Part shown: in pieces, positions 7,456 to 16,435 of the stretch | Layout of the letters: the number at the start of each line of letters is the position of its first letter | Numbering within the stretch: the stretch's first letter is position 1 | Assembly (NCBI RefSeq): GCF_001613125.1 | Contig: NZ_BDBT01000005.1 | Coordinates: 245,313-309,312 of the forward strand | Direction of reading: 5' to 3' | Source: Nocardia shimofusensis NBRC 100134 | GTDB lineage: Bacteria > Actinomycetota > Actinomycetes > Mycobacteriales > Mycobacteriaceae | DNA length: 64,000 nt | The notes under the pieces: model-generated | The model's database searches: none | What the model was told of the DNA's origin: nothing | The model's input: only the letters and a program-made list of their open reading frames with translations | Made by a program: the position numbers and the translations under genes

Positions 7456-8928
7456 ATGCTAGGCGCGGGGGTATCGGTTCTACGTACCGACGCGCGGCAG
7501 GAACGCAGCGGGTCGGGTGCCGGAATCGTCCTCGTCCTCGCCGCATGCGGGATTCTGATGGCCTTGCAGCAGACCATGGTGCTGCCATTGCTGCCGGCTC
7601 TGCCCGCCCTGCTGAACACCTCGGCAGGCACCGCCTCCTGGCTGGTGACTGCCACTCTGGTCACCGGCGCGGTCGTCACGCCGCTGATCGGGCGCCTGGC
7701 CGACATGTACGGCAAGAAGCACCTGATCTTGGTGACGCTGGTGGTCGTGGTGGCCGCATCGCTGCTGGGCGCCATCGGTGATTCGCTGGTGCCGCTCGTG
7801 ATCGCCCGCGCGCTGCAGGGCTGCGGCCTGTCGCTGATTCCGGTCGCGATGGCGACCATGCGCGACGTGCTGCCGCCGCACCGCGTTCCCGGTGCGGTGG
7901 CGACCATGAGCGCGTCCCTGGCGATCGGCGCCGCCACCGGGCTGCCCCTTTCCGGAGTGATCGTCACCTACCTGGACTGGCACTGGATCTTCTGGGTGGT
8001 GGCGCTCACCGGCACGGTGCTGGCGATCGCGGTCGCGACAGTCGTCCCCGCCTCCGCGCCCGCTTCCCGTGCCGAGGGTGCGTTCGACTACCTCGGTGCC
8101 GTGATGCTCGCCGCCGCTGTGACCGCGCTGCTGCTGCCTCTGTCGAAGGGCGGCCAGTGGGGATGGACCAGCGCGGAGACCCTGGCATCGGCCGGCACGG
8201 GGGTGCTCCTGCTCTTCCTGTGGGTCCCGCTGCAGTTACGCCGCGCCGCACCGCTGGTGAACCTGCGCGTCAGCGCGCGGCCACCGGTCCTGCTGGTCAA
8301 CGCCTGCGCGCTGCTGATCGGGTTCGCCCTGTTCAGCAATATCCTGATCACCACCCAGATGCTGCAACTGCCCGCCTCGACCGGTTTCGGGGCAGGCATG
8401 AGCATGCTGCAAGCGGGGTGGTGTCTGATGCCCGTCGCCCTTGTCGGCATCCTCGTCGCGCCGATCGCCGGACGCGCCATCGCACGCTTCGGCGCTCAGT
8501 GGGTCCTACTGATTGCGGCCTCCGAACTGGCACTGGCGTTCGCCATTCGTGTCCCGCTCAGCCGCGAACCCTGGCAGCTGCTGGCCGGCGCTGTTGTTGT
8601 CGGGGCCGGTCTCTCCCTCACCATCGCCGCGATTCCGACCTCGATCATGGCCATGGCGCCGATCACCGAGTCGGCGTCGGCCACCACCATCGGCGCGCTG
8701 CTGCAATCGGTGGGAACCTCCACGGCCAGCGCGACCATGGCGGCCACCGCGACGACCTGGACGGTGACCGTCGACGCCCACACCTATCCGGCGCTCACAG
8801 CCTTCACCGCGATGTTCTGGATCTCGGCGGGCACCACGCTGACCGCCGCCGCCCTGGCGCTGGCGCTGGTCGTGCGCAGCCGCCGATACGCGGCGCGGAA
8901 GCGCACTCCCCCACACCCGGATGAGTAG
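7456..8928 (+). CDS. MFS drug exporter, DHA2 (14-TM) type
   Basis: This 490-residue integral membrane protein is of the major facilitator superfamily. The loop 2-3 motif A reads GRLADMYGKKHLI, and the GGxxGxPLxG-like antiporter motif appears as SLAIGAATGLPLSGV. About 14 hydrophobic segments and the length place it in the drug:proton antiporter DHA2 group (EmrB/QacA-like). I chose the ATG at 7456 because translation upstream is not family-like. The role is probably efflux of a toxic organic compound; the substrate is unknown. No dedicated regulator is adjacent. Confidence 0.9.
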   Translation: MLGAGVSVLRTDARQERSGSGAGIVLVLAACGILMALQQTMVLPLLPALPALLNTSAGTASWLVTATLVTGAVVTPLIGRLADMYGKKHLILVTLVVVVAASLLGAIGDSLVPLVIARALQGCGLSLIPVAMATMRDVLPPHRVPGAVATMSASLAIGAATGLPLSGVIVTYLDWHWIFWVVALTGTVLAIAVATVVPASAPASRAEGAFDYLGAVMLAAAVTALLLPLSKGGQWGWTSAETLASAGTGVLLLFLWVPLQLRRAAPLVNLRVSARPPVLLVNACALLIGFALFSNILITTQMLQLPASTGFGAGMSMLQAGWCLMPVALVGILVAPIAGRAIARFGAQWVLLIAASELALAFAIRVPLSREPWQLLAGAVVVGAGLSLTIAAIPTSIMAMAPITESASATTIGALLQSVGTSTASATMAATATTWTVTVDAHTYPALTAFTAMFWISAGTTLTAAALALALVVRSRRYAARKRTPPHPDE

Positions 8929-8999
8929 GCAGCCCGAAGATCGCGAATTACAGGCCGGATTTGCACCTCGCCCGACACATGAGCCCACGGGGAAATCGG

Positions 9000-9848
9000 T
9001 CAGCAGCGAAGGCGCCCCGACATTTGTGAGCGGGCTGCGATCGCCGCTTGTATTCGTCGTAGCGTGCGGAGGCCCTTCTTCGCGGCGACGCTCACCATGC
9101 CGTCGAAGACCGTCGAGCCCCGGTCGTGGGCCATCAGCCGTTCCAGCGTCGGCACGGCACGATCGTCGCCGGTAGAACCGAGCGCGACAGCCGCCCAGTA
9201 TCGCTGGTCGGGGTCGTCGCTGTCGGCCGCCTCGCACAACCTCGGGATGACGTCAGGGGTGAATGTGGCCAGCGCGCTCGCGATATAGCCGATGCGGAAA
9301 TACCGGCGGTGCTCGAATTCGTCCCATAGTGCGGCCAGGGCCGCATCACCGCCGATCAGGCCGAGGGCCTCGGCGGCCCGCTCGCGCATTCCCCCGATCG
9401 AGTCCCGCAGCACGGGGGTGAGCGCCGGTACGACCGATTCGTCGCCGAGCGTGCCGAGGGCGATCACCGCTTGCTCTCGAGCCATTTGCTGCGAGTGGTC
9501 CAGCATCGCGATCAAACCGGGAACCGCCTCGCGGAAACCGAGCGCCGCGCAACCCATCGCCGCCCATGCCTGGCAGTTGTACCGGGTGTCGGCCAGTGAT
9601 TCGAGCAGCGGCGCCTTCAGAGTGTCGTCGCCGAAGACCGCCGCCCGGTTCAACGCCCGGCTGTACAGTGCCCGGTGGTAGTCCGGGTAGTCGCGGACGA
9701 GCGCGCACAGTGCTTCCTTGGCGGATGCGTCGCCGTCATCTGCCCGGACGAGCAGGAGCCGCAGATACTCCTCGCGGGTCCGGAGATCACCGTCTTGCAG
9801 GCGTCGCGCATCAGCTGAGTTCACCGTCCAACGGTACCTGTCGATCAT
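9000..9848 (-). CDS. HEAT-repeat protein
   Basis: This 282-residue protein is built of HEAT/PBS-lyase-type helical repeats. Clear units include AREQAVIALGTLGDESVVPAL, MRERAAEALGLIGGDAALAAL and DQRYWAAVALGSTGDDRAVP. Such proteins are scaffolds or binding platforms and sometimes phycobilin lyase relatives, which is not relevant here. No catalytic motif, signal peptide or membrane segment is visible. It converges with the MFS gene (71-base gap) and lies 52 bases downstream of the helicase gene, so it may be cotranscribed with hrpB. Function unknown. Confidence 0.8.
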   Translation of the reverse strand: MIDRYRWTVNSADARRLQDGDLRTREEYLRLLLVRADDGDASAKEALCALVRDYPDYHRALYSRALNRAAVFGDDTLKAPLLESLADTRYNCQAWAAMGCAALGFREAVPGLIAMLDHSQQMAREQAVIALGTLGDESVVPALTPVLRDSIGGMRERAAEALGLIGGDAALAALWDEFEHRRYFRIGYIASALATFTPDVIPRLCEAADSDDPDQRYWAAVALGSTGDDRAVPTLERLMAHDRGSTVFDGMVSVAAKKGLRTLRRIQAAIAARSQMSGRLRC

Positions 9849-9900
9849 CTCGTCCCCCGGCCGCGTTGTCGGTGGTCAGCGCAGCCCGAAACGCACACGC

Positions 9901-12351
9901 TCACCTACTCCGGTCACGGTCGGCATTACGCGCGGTGCCCCGATGGGCGGGCACGGTCGCCGGGTCCTCCGGCCAGGCGTGTTTGGGATAACGCCCGCGC
10001 AGGTCCGCGCGGACCTGAGACCAGCCCGAACGCCAGAACGATGCCAGATCCGCGGTCACCGCGACCGGACGCTGCGCCGGGGAGAGCAGATGCAGCACGA
10101 TCGGGACGCGGCCGTCCCCGAGCCGCGGCGCCTCCGCCCAGCCGAACACCTCCTGCACCTTCACCGCCAGCACCGGCGGATCGGTCGAATAGTCGAGGCG
10201 GGGGCGGCTGCCGGAAGGGACCTCGAGACGTTCGGGCGCCAGTTCGTCCAGCCGGGCCGCCTCGGGCCAGGGCAGGAGCCGGCGCAGCGCCTGCCCGGCG
10301 TCGATGCGTTCGAGATCGGCGCGGCGACGGGCGGCGGCCAGTTCCGGACCGAGCCAGACCTCGGCGGCGGCCAGCAACGACTCGTCGTCGACCCGCGGCC
10401 AAGGGGCGCCGAGTGTGCGGTGCAGGAAATCGAGTCGTTGCCGTAGTGCGGTGGCCTCGGAGGTCCAGGACAGCAGGCCGAGACCGCAGGAACGCAGCCC
10501 GCGCAGTACCGCCGTGCCGAGCATCCGGCGATCCGGATCCCGAACAGGCCGCTGGGACAGGACGATCGCACCCAGTCGTTCCACCCGCCGGGCCACCACA
10601 TCACCGTCGACCCAATCGATTTCCTCGGCACCGCTCAGCAGGCTCGAGGCCGCGCGCCGAGCCAGCGGCTCATCGGCCACCGCGGCCAACCGCACGACCC
10701 CCTCCGACCGCCCCGGATCGCGGGTCGCGACACCGACCGCCAGCCATTCCGCGTCACCGACGCCGGCGCCGGACGGCAGCGTCACCGCGGTCCCCCCTGC
10801 CATGAGATAACTCGCCGAACCGGGAGCACGCCGCCGCGCCAGCCGCTCCGGATACGCCAGCGCCACCACATATGCCGGATCGTCTCTCCCGTCCGAGCCT
10901 TCGACCAACCGCGCCAGCCGATCGACCTCACGCCGCCAGCGCGCGGGCCGCTCCCGCCGCAATACCCGCAGACCGGCGACGAGATCGACACCGGAGACAT
11001 AGCTGTCGTCGTCGAGCACTGTCACCACCTCCGCGGCCGCCCGCGCACCCACCACCTCCGCACCGTCGAGCAGGGCGCGCGCCAACCGGGGATGCAGCCC
11101 GATCCGCGCGATCCGCCGACCTCGCTCGGTCACCGCACCCTCACCGTCGACCGCGCCCAAGGCGCGCAACACCTCTCGCCCGGCGTCCAGCCCGCCCGGT
11201 GGCGGCGCGTCCCACCAGCCCAGGCCGTGTCCGTCGGTGGTGCCCCAGCAGGCCAGCTCCAAGGTCAATCGGGTCAGATCCGCCGTACGGATCTCCGGTT
11301 CCGGATAGGCGGGCAGCGTCGCATGCTCGAATTCCGGCCAGCACCGCCACACCCGCCCCGGCCCCTCCCGCCCGGCGCGCCCGGCGCGCTGCTCGGCCAC
11401 CGCCGCCGAAACCCGCACCGTCGCGAGCCCGGACAGTCCACGGGCCCGATCGATCCGCGGCACCCGGGCCAGCCCGGAATCCACGACCGCCCGCACTCCC
11501 GGCACCGTCAGACTCGACTCCGCGACCGCAGTGGACAACACCACGCGCCGCCGAGCACCCGGCCGCAATGCCGCGTCCTGCCCCGCCGCGGACAATCTTC
11601 CGTGCAGGGCAACGACATCCACGCCGGGCAGATCGGCCAGCAGCGCCGCGGTCCGGCGGATCTCGGCCGCTCCGGGCAGGAAGACCAGCACATCGCCGTC
11701 GGTGTCGGCGAGGGCGACCCGGGTGGTGCGCGCGACCTGCGCTTCGATCCGTTCCCGTGGCAGCGGCGCGACATAGGCCGTGCGAACGGGATGGGTCCGA
11801 CCGTGCGCCTGCAGCACCGGCGCCGGGTGGTCGCCACCCAGCAGTGCCGAAAGTTGTTCGGCCGCAACGGTTGCCGAGGTGGCGAGTACTCGCAGATCCG
11901 GCCGCAGGCCGGCCCGGGCGTCCAGCAGCAAGGCCAGCAGCAGATCCGCGTCCAGATGCCGCTCGTGGCATTCGTCGAGCAGCACTACGTCGACCCCCGC
12001 CAGTTCGGGATCATCCTGCAACCGTCGCACCAGCAATCCGGAGGTCACGACCTCGATCCGAGTCCTGCGCCCGACACGGCGATCCCCCCGCACCGCATAG
12101 CCGACGGTCTCACCCACCGACTCCCCCAGCAGCGCCGCCATCCGCCCGGCCGCCGCCCGAGCCGCCAACCGTCGTGGCTCGGCCACGACCACTCGCCCCG
12201 CACCGGCCGCGGCCAGCGCCAACGGCACCAGGGTCGTCTTCCCGGTTCCCGGCGGCGCGACCAGCACAGCCGTCCCGTGCTCGGCCAAGGTCGCGACAAC
12301 ACGGTCGAGAACGCCACGAATCGGCAGATCGGGAAGCTCGGGCAGGTCCAT
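9901..12351 (-). CDS. hrpB: ATP-dependent DEAH-box helicase HrpB
   Basis: This 816-residue superfamily 2 helicase matches E. coli HrpB in length. Motif I is APPGTGKTT (residues 33-41), motif II is the DECH box in VVLLDECHERH, motif III is SAT, and motif VI is QRAGRAGREGPG. After the RecA domains come the HA2-like region and the HrpB-specific C-terminus with RPRLDYSTDPPVLAVKVQEVFG. The natural substrate of HrpB is not established. I chose the ATG at 12351, just before MDLPELPDLPI, because upstream residues are not conserved in character. It is divergent from the D,D-carboxypeptidase gene. Confidence 0.93.
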   Translation of the reverse strand: MDLPELPDLPIRGVLDRVVATLAEHGTAVLVAPPGTGKTTLVPLALAAAGAGRVVVAEPRRLAARAAAGRMAALLGESVGETVGYAVRGDRRVGRRTRIEVVTSGLLVRRLQDDPELAGVDVVLLDECHERHLDADLLLALLLDARAGLRPDLRVLATSATVAAEQLSALLGGDHPAPVLQAHGRTHPVRTAYVAPLPRERIEAQVARTTRVALADTDGDVLVFLPGAAEIRRTAALLADLPGVDVVALHGRLSAAGQDAALRPGARRRVVLSTAVAESSLTVPGVRAVVDSGLARVPRIDRARGLSGLATVRVSAAVAEQRAGRAGREGPGRVWRCWPEFEHATLPAYPEPEIRTADLTRLTLELACWGTTDGHGLGWWDAPPPGGLDAGREVLRALGAVDGEGAVTERGRRIARIGLHPRLARALLDGAEVVGARAAAEVVTVLDDDSYVSGVDLVAGLRVLRRERPARWRREVDRLARLVEGSDGRDDPAYVVALAYPERLARRRAPGSASYLMAGGTAVTLPSGAGVGDAEWLAVGVATRDPGRSEGVVRLAAVADEPLARRAASSLLSGAEEIDWVDGDVVARRVERLGAIVLSQRPVRDPDRRMLGTAVLRGLRSCGLGLLSWTSEATALRQRLDFLHRTLGAPWPRVDDESLLAAAEVWLGPELAAARRRADLERIDAGQALRRLLPWPEAARLDELAPERLEVPSGSRPRLDYSTDPPVLAVKVQEVFGWAEAPRLGDGRVPIVLHLLSPAQRPVAVTADLASFWRSGWSQVRADLRGRYPKHAWPEDPATVPAHRGTARNADRDRSR

Positions 12352-12414
12352 AACCGACCAGTCTGAAGCCTCGACTCGCAAATGCCACAGTTCGGACAGG
12401 CCGGGCGACAGAAT

Positions 12415-13335
12415 ATGGCGATGCGAACCCCCACTCGTGTACTGCCGGCGGTCCTCGCCGGAATACTCGTCGTCTTCGCTCCCACCGTCGCGGCAGCCCC
12501 GGTCCCGGGCAGTTCGCACCCCCAGCTCCCCTTTCCGCCGGCCATGCAACCCGACGGCGTGCAGGCCGCGTCGGCGGCACTGGCCGAGGCCAACACCGGG
12601 CTGCTCGTCTGGTCACGCCAACCCGCCGCCCGCGTCCCCATCGCCAGTATCACCAAGGTCATGACGGCGATCGTCGTGCTCGAATCCGGCGATCTCGACC
12701 GCCCCGTCACGGTGTCGCAGGCCGCCCTCGACTACGCCGCCGCCGAAGGCGGAAGCACCGCGGACCTCGCCCCCGGCGAAGTACTCACCGCTCGCCAACT
12801 GCTGTACGCGATGCTGCTGCCCTCCGGCTGCGATGCCGCCTACGCGCTGGCCGAGGCCTACGGTCCCGGCCAGCAGGCCTTCCTCGCCAAGATGAACGAC
12901 ACCGCGCGGCGGCTGGGCATGACCGACACCCATTTCGCCGACCCCAGCGGCCTGCCGATTCCCGACGACTACGCCACCTACTCCACAGCCGCGGACCTGG
13001 TGCGCCTCGGCCGCCACGCCATGTCGAACCCCGTCTTCCGTCAGATCGTCGGATCGCCGATCCACCATCAGCCCGCCGGCCCCGCGAACGGCCACCACGT
13101 CTGGGAGAACACCAACGATCTGCTCGGCAGGTATCCGGGGATCGCGGGTATCAAGACCGGCAATACCGATGCCGCCGGCACCTGCCTGCTGTTCGAAGCC
13201 TCCCGGGGCGGGCAGCGGCTGATCGGGGTGGTCCTCAACAGTTCACCCCACGATATGGCCGCCGCGACCGCCGACGCCGAACGTCTCTTGAACTGGGGTT
13301 TCATCCCGATCCTCAGCACGCTGCCGATCGGCTGA
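12415..13335 (+). CDS. Secreted D-alanyl-D-alanine carboxypeptidase with SGC instead of SxN
   Basis: This 306-residue penicillin-binding protein of the S11 (DacA/DacB) family trims the terminal D-Ala of peptidoglycan stems outside the membrane. The first ~28 residues are a signal peptide ending VAAAP. The catalytic SxxK motif is Ser78-Ile-Thr-Lys81, and KTG appears in GIKTGNTDAAG. The second motif is Ser137-Gly-Cys139, so the usual Asn of SxN is Cys. No C-terminal amphipathic anchor is obvious. ATG codons at 12415 and 12421 are both possible starts. The gene is divergent from hrpB with 63 bases between starts. Confidence 0.9.
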   Translation: MAMRTPTRVLPAVLAGILVVFAPTVAAAPVPGSSHPQLPFPPAMQPDGVQAASAALAEANTGLLVWSRQPAARVPIASITKVMTAIVVLESGDLDRPVTVSQAALDYAAAEGGSTADLAPGEVLTARQLLYAMLLPSGCDAAYALAEAYGPGQQAFLAKMNDTARRLGMTDTHFADPSGLPIPDDYATYSTAADLVRLGRHAMSNPVFRQIVGSPIHHQPAGPANGHHVWENTNDLLGRYPGIAGIKTGNTDAAGTCLLFEASRGGQRLIGVVLNSSPHDMAAATADAERLLNWGFIPILSTLPIG

Positions 13336-13344
13336 ACCCGAGGT

Positions 13345-13362
13345 GCCGGGTTCGGACCCGGC
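13345..13362 (+). terminator. Hairpin after the D,D-carboxypeptidase gene
   Basis: Ten bases after the stop, GCCGGGT and ACCCGGC form a perfect 7-base stem around the stable tetraloop TCGG. There is no T-tract, which is common for actinobacterial terminators. Confidence 0.55.
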
Positions 13363-13527
13363 CGCACGCGATCGGACTCGACCGGAAACGAGTAGACGAC
13401 TACGCGCGACGACGCGGGCGGCTGTGCGCGATCGTGGTGCGAGTAGAGACATCGCCTGACCGATAGCGCTCATCCAGTCCCGAGAGTGCTCGTCCGGTGA
13501 AAAGCGCTGACTGTTGAGGGCCGACCG

Positions 13528-13908
13528 ATGAACCCGACACCGCATATCCTTGCCCACCACACCCGACGGGGTCAGCTCTTCCCGGCACAATCCTCAGCGG
13601 CGGTCCGCATCGGTTGCCGGCTCGCACTGACTGCCGCGCTCGTCCTGCTCGCCGGTGGGTGCGCCGACGAAGACGGCGGCGTGCGCGAGACCACCGTCGA
13701 GCCCGGCCAGGTCACGGTGGCCACCGTGACGGTCGACGGACCGCCGATTTCGAATTACCCCACCATCGTTCCGCCGACCGCGTCGGCGATTTCCCGCACG
13801 CCATCCACACCGGGCACTGTCGCCCCTCCGACAGTGGTTCCGACGCTTGCGCCCACGACCACCGGAGTTTCGGATCCTTCCGAACCTCCGGCCGACCCGA
13901 ACCCGTGA
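13528..13908 (+). CDS. Small Thr/Pro-rich lipoprotein
   Basis: This 126-residue predicted lipoprotein has a basic N-region, a hydrophobic stretch (LALTAALVLLA) and the lipobox LAGGC with Cys45 as the lipidated residue. The mature part is short and rich in Thr, Pro and Val, without a recognisable domain; it looks like a flexible surface tether. The next gene starts inside its stop codon (GTGA overlap at 13905), so it is cotranslated with the membrane protein that follows and may form a complex with it. Function unknown. The N-region before the hydrophobic stretch is unusually long. Confidence 0.7.
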   Translation: MNPTPHILAHHTRRGQLFPAQSSAAVRIGCRLALTAALVLLAGGCADEDGGVRETTVEPGQVTVATVTVDGPPISNYPTIVPPTASAISRTPSTPGTVAPPTVVPTLAPTTTGVSDPSEPPADPNP

Positions 13909-14786
13909 CCACCGCGGCCCCGGCGCAGCGACTGTCCCTGTTGCCGGTCATCGGCGCTCTCGCCTCCCAGGCAGCGTTGGTCACCGCAGTGCTCTACTAC
14001 TTCGGCTGGGCCTACAGCCGAGCCTTCTACGAACACTTCGGGGTCGCTGCCCACGCACTCGGACATACCACCGCCGACTACGTCCTGTTCAGCGTGACCG
14101 CCATGTTCCAGCCACTGATCGCCACGCTGCTCACGATCCTGGCACTGTCGGCGGTGCGCAGAATTCCGACTCGGCACGCGATGCGCAGCGGCCGACCGCG
14201 AACCGTGCTGCGCTGGTGGGTGCGGTTTCTCATCGTCGTCGGCATGCTGCTGGTGGCGACCGTGGTGGTCCTGGTCTACATTCCGACCGTTCTGGCCGCG
14301 ACACTCGACCTCGTCGCACCTTTCCTGCTGATGACCGCGGCCGCATCCCTCGGCTGCGCCTACTGGCTGCGATGGCGTTACCCGGCGATTCTCGCCACCA
14401 GGCGCCCGCCCCGCACGGTGATGCAGATCCAGGTGCTCGCGCTCGTCGGGATCACGGTGATCGGTTATCTCTGGGCGGTCGCCGATTTCGCCGAACGCCG
14501 AGGTGCCGCCGATGCCGTGCACCAGGAGCAGGCTTCCTTCGTCGACCGGCCCGCCGTCGTCGTGTTCAGCGTCGACAGACTCGGCGTGGAAGGAAGTGGG
14601 ACCCGGATGGGCGAGATCACCGCTCCCGGCGAAAAGTACCGCTACGTATACAGCGGATTGTGGCTGCTCGCGCGCACCGACGACTACTACTACCTGCTAC
14701 CCCAGCAGTGGCAGGCCGGCCGGGACCGAGTCGTCGTGGTTTCCCACGGTGACACCATTCGCATCGATATCGCCCGCAATCCCTGA
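13905..14786 (+). CDS. Multi-spanning membrane protein of unknown function
   Basis: This 293-residue protein starts with GTG overlapping the stop of the lipoprotein gene. It has about five hydrophobic segments: near residues 10-30 (LLPVIGALASQAALVTAVLY), 60-85, 105-130, 135-150 and 180-197. A soluble C-terminal domain of about 95 residues follows (after FAERRGAADAV) and is rich in aromatic residues (KYRYVYSGLWLL). I do not recognise the family. The overlap with a secreted lipoprotein suggests a two-component envelope module. Confidence 0.72.
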   Translation: MTTAAPAQRLSLLPVIGALASQAALVTAVLYYFGWAYSRAFYEHFGVAAHALGHTTADYVLFSVTAMFQPLIATLLTILALSAVRRIPTRHAMRSGRPRTVLRWWVRFLIVVGMLLVATVVVLVYIPTVLAATLDLVAPFLLMTAAASLGCAYWLRWRYPAILATRRPPRTVMQIQVLALVGITVIGYLWAVADFAERRGAADAVHQEQASFVDRPAVVVFSVDRLGVEGSGTRMGEITAPGEKYRYVYSGLWLLARTDDYYYLLPQQWQAGRDRVVVVSHGDTIRIDIARNP

Positions 14787-14827
14787 GAGCGGGCGACCAC
14801 GACAGCTCTCGATCGGCCCGGTACCGG

Positions 14828-15361
14828 TCAGGGCACGAACACCTCGGCCGTCGCCGGAACGCTCGGACGGTCGGTCCGCACGGTGAGCACGACCCGTCCC
14901 GGGCCCGAGTCGACGTGCACGTAGAACGGCCGGGAAACGTTGTTGCTCGCGGGGATGAAATGGCTCACCGAGCCGCTGCGGCCGGTGTCGAGGTTGCGCC
15001 AGTCGACGATCGCCGTGACGTCACAGGCCAGGATGGTCGGCGCGAAGTTGCCCAGCGGTGAAAAGCCTTGCGTGATACGCAGTTCTATGGAATGGGCAGT
15101 TCCCGGAAAGGTGTGATATTCGGACAGGGGGCCGTCGTAGGCGACCCCCGCGGCACTGAGCATGCCGACGCAGACACCGTTGCCCAGCGTCCATGTCGGG
15201 GCCGTCCTGACCTCTGTCATGGCGCATGTTCGGGGTCCGACATTCGACACCCCGAGCTGGCAAGGATCGGCGGCGTGGGCGACGCCGGGCGCTGTCACGG
15301 CCATCGCCGCGCCGAGGAGTCCGGCAGCTGCTGTCGAGGCCGATCCACGTGCAATCGTCAC
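14828..15361 (-). CDS. Secreted protein of unknown function
   Basis: This 177-residue protein has a signal peptide (TAAAGLLGAAMAVTAPGVAHAAD) that is cleaved after about residue 32. The mature part has four visible cysteines (DPCQLG, RTCAMT, GVCVGM, LACDVT) that could form two disulfides, plus a beta-rich character ending in VVLTVRTDRPSVPATAEVFVP. I do not recognise the family. I chose the GTG at 15361 because the signal peptide begins right after it; in-frame ATG codons further upstream add a long basic stretch. It converges with the membrane-protein gene at 14786. Confidence 0.65.
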   Translation of the reverse strand: MTIARGSASTAAAGLLGAAMAVTAPGVAHAADPCQLGVSNVGPRTCAMTEVRTAPTWTLGNGVCVGMLSAAGVAYDGPLSEYHTFPGTAHSIELRITQGFSPLGNFAPTILACDVTAIVDWRNLDTGRSGSVSHFIPASNNVSRPFYVHVDSGPGRVVLTVRTDRPSVPATAEVFVP

Positions 15362-15395
15362 ACACCGATGATCGTGCACCGCGTCGTATTCATTA

Positions 15396-15425
15396 CCACT
15401 CGGAACCACTCGGAACCACTCGGAA
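15396..15425. repeat. Three perfect tandem copies of a 10-bp unit
   Basis: The unit CCACTCGGAA occurs three times without mismatch, just upstream of the secreted-protein start (15361). It lies in the intergenic stretch between that gene and the arsR-like gene. Such short units are prone to copy-number change by slippage and could vary promoter spacing. Confidence 0.85.
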
Positions 15426-15589
15426 TCTTCCCGGAGCGCTGGTCGATTCCGGCTCGTACGCGCGACGCGGTGCCGAGTTCCGCAGCGCTGCAATGGTTCT
15501 GTGTCGAGCGGCCGAAAAGGGAGGGTTCGACGGCTTCGGCGAGAGCGCATAGGCAGGCTTGCCCCTCGGGCGAGGTGGAGCCGCGCCGA

Positions 15590-16405
15590 TCAGTTGCAGG
15601 GGCTGCGGCGTTCGAGGAAGACGACGTCGTGCCAGGTGTCGTCGAGGCGGAGCAGGCGTTCGCGCACGCCGACGGTGCGATATCCGGCCGAGTGGTGCAG
15701 CGCCAACCCCGCGCGGTCGGTGGGCAGGACTCCGGTGGACACGGTGGTGAATCCGGCTTCGTCGGCGGCGATGACCAGTGCGCGGATCAGGGATGTGCCC
15801 ACACCCCGCCCGCGGCGGTCCTCGGCGACGAACAGGCTGCTCTCGGCCAGGCCCTCGACGGCCGGACCGAAGGAGGTCGGCTTCAGCGCGGCGAATCCGG
15901 CGATGCGTCCCTCGACCTCGGCGACCCACCGATGCTCCGGTAGCCGATCGTGAACGGAGGCCGGCCCTCCGAGCGCGACGACGACGGGCAGGTCGTCGTC
16001 GGTCATCGCACGGACGGTGACGTCCTCGGGCAGGTCGGTCGGGCAGCAGGGACGTTGCCCGAGCGCGCCCATGACGGCGTCGGCGGCGTGCGGCAGACCG
16101 GTACAGCAGGCGGGGTCGACGGCGACCACGGTGGAGGTGCCGTGCTTGGACACGGCCACGAAGCCGACCTCGGCGAGCTTGCGCACGTGATGCGACACCG
16201 TGGGCTGGCCGACGCCGAGGGCTTCGGCGAGTTCACCGACAGTGATGCCGCCGGGCCGGGTGGCGACCTGGTGCAGCAGCCGCACCCGGGTGGGGTCGGC
16301 GAGGCAGGCGAACCACCCCGCATAGGTGGTGGCCTCCTGCACCGGCAGTACATCCGCCCTGAGGGTGGCGGTGTCGCGCACGGTGGGCATGTCCAGGGAG
16401 GTCAT
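15590..16405 (-). CDS. ArsR-family repressor fused to a GNAT (ArsN-like) acetyltransferase
   Basis: This 271-residue protein joins two domains. Residues ~25-125 form a winged helix of the ArsR type (GELAEALGVGQPTVSHHVRKL) followed by cysteine pairs Cys100-Cys101 and Cys120-Cys121, a likely As(III)- or organoarsenical-sensing site. Residues ~128-271 form a GNAT acetyltransferase with acetyl-CoA motif DRRGRGVGTSL and a phosphinothricin/ArsN-like ending (GVRERLLRLDDTWHDVVFLERR). The repressor should control the divergent operon and the enzyme could acetylate a toxic amino-acid-like compound such as arsinothricin. The fusion means sensor and enzyme are made together. Inducer and acetyl acceptor are inferred. 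Confidence 0.88.
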   Translation of the reverse strand: MTSLDMPTVRDTATLRADVLPVQEATTYAGWFACLADPTRVRLLHQVATRPGGITVGELAEALGVGQPTVSHHVRKLAEVGFVAVSKHGTSTVVAVDPACCTGLPHAADAVMGALGQRPCCPTDLPEDVTVRAMTDDDLPVVVALGGPASVHDRLPEHRWVAEVEGRIAGFAALKPTSFGPAVEGLAESSLFVAEDRRGRGVGTSLIRALVIAADEAGFTTVSTGVLPTDRAGLALHHSAGYRTVGVRERLLRLDDTWHDVVFLERRSPCN

Positions 16406-16435
16406 CTCGCCATTCTATGGACTCCCCGCCAAAAT

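Noticed and set aside
10872..12366. Plus-strand frames of 420-490 codons opposite hrpB
   Set aside because: Pro/Arg-rich antisense products without motifs; hrpB on the other strand has all helicase motifs.
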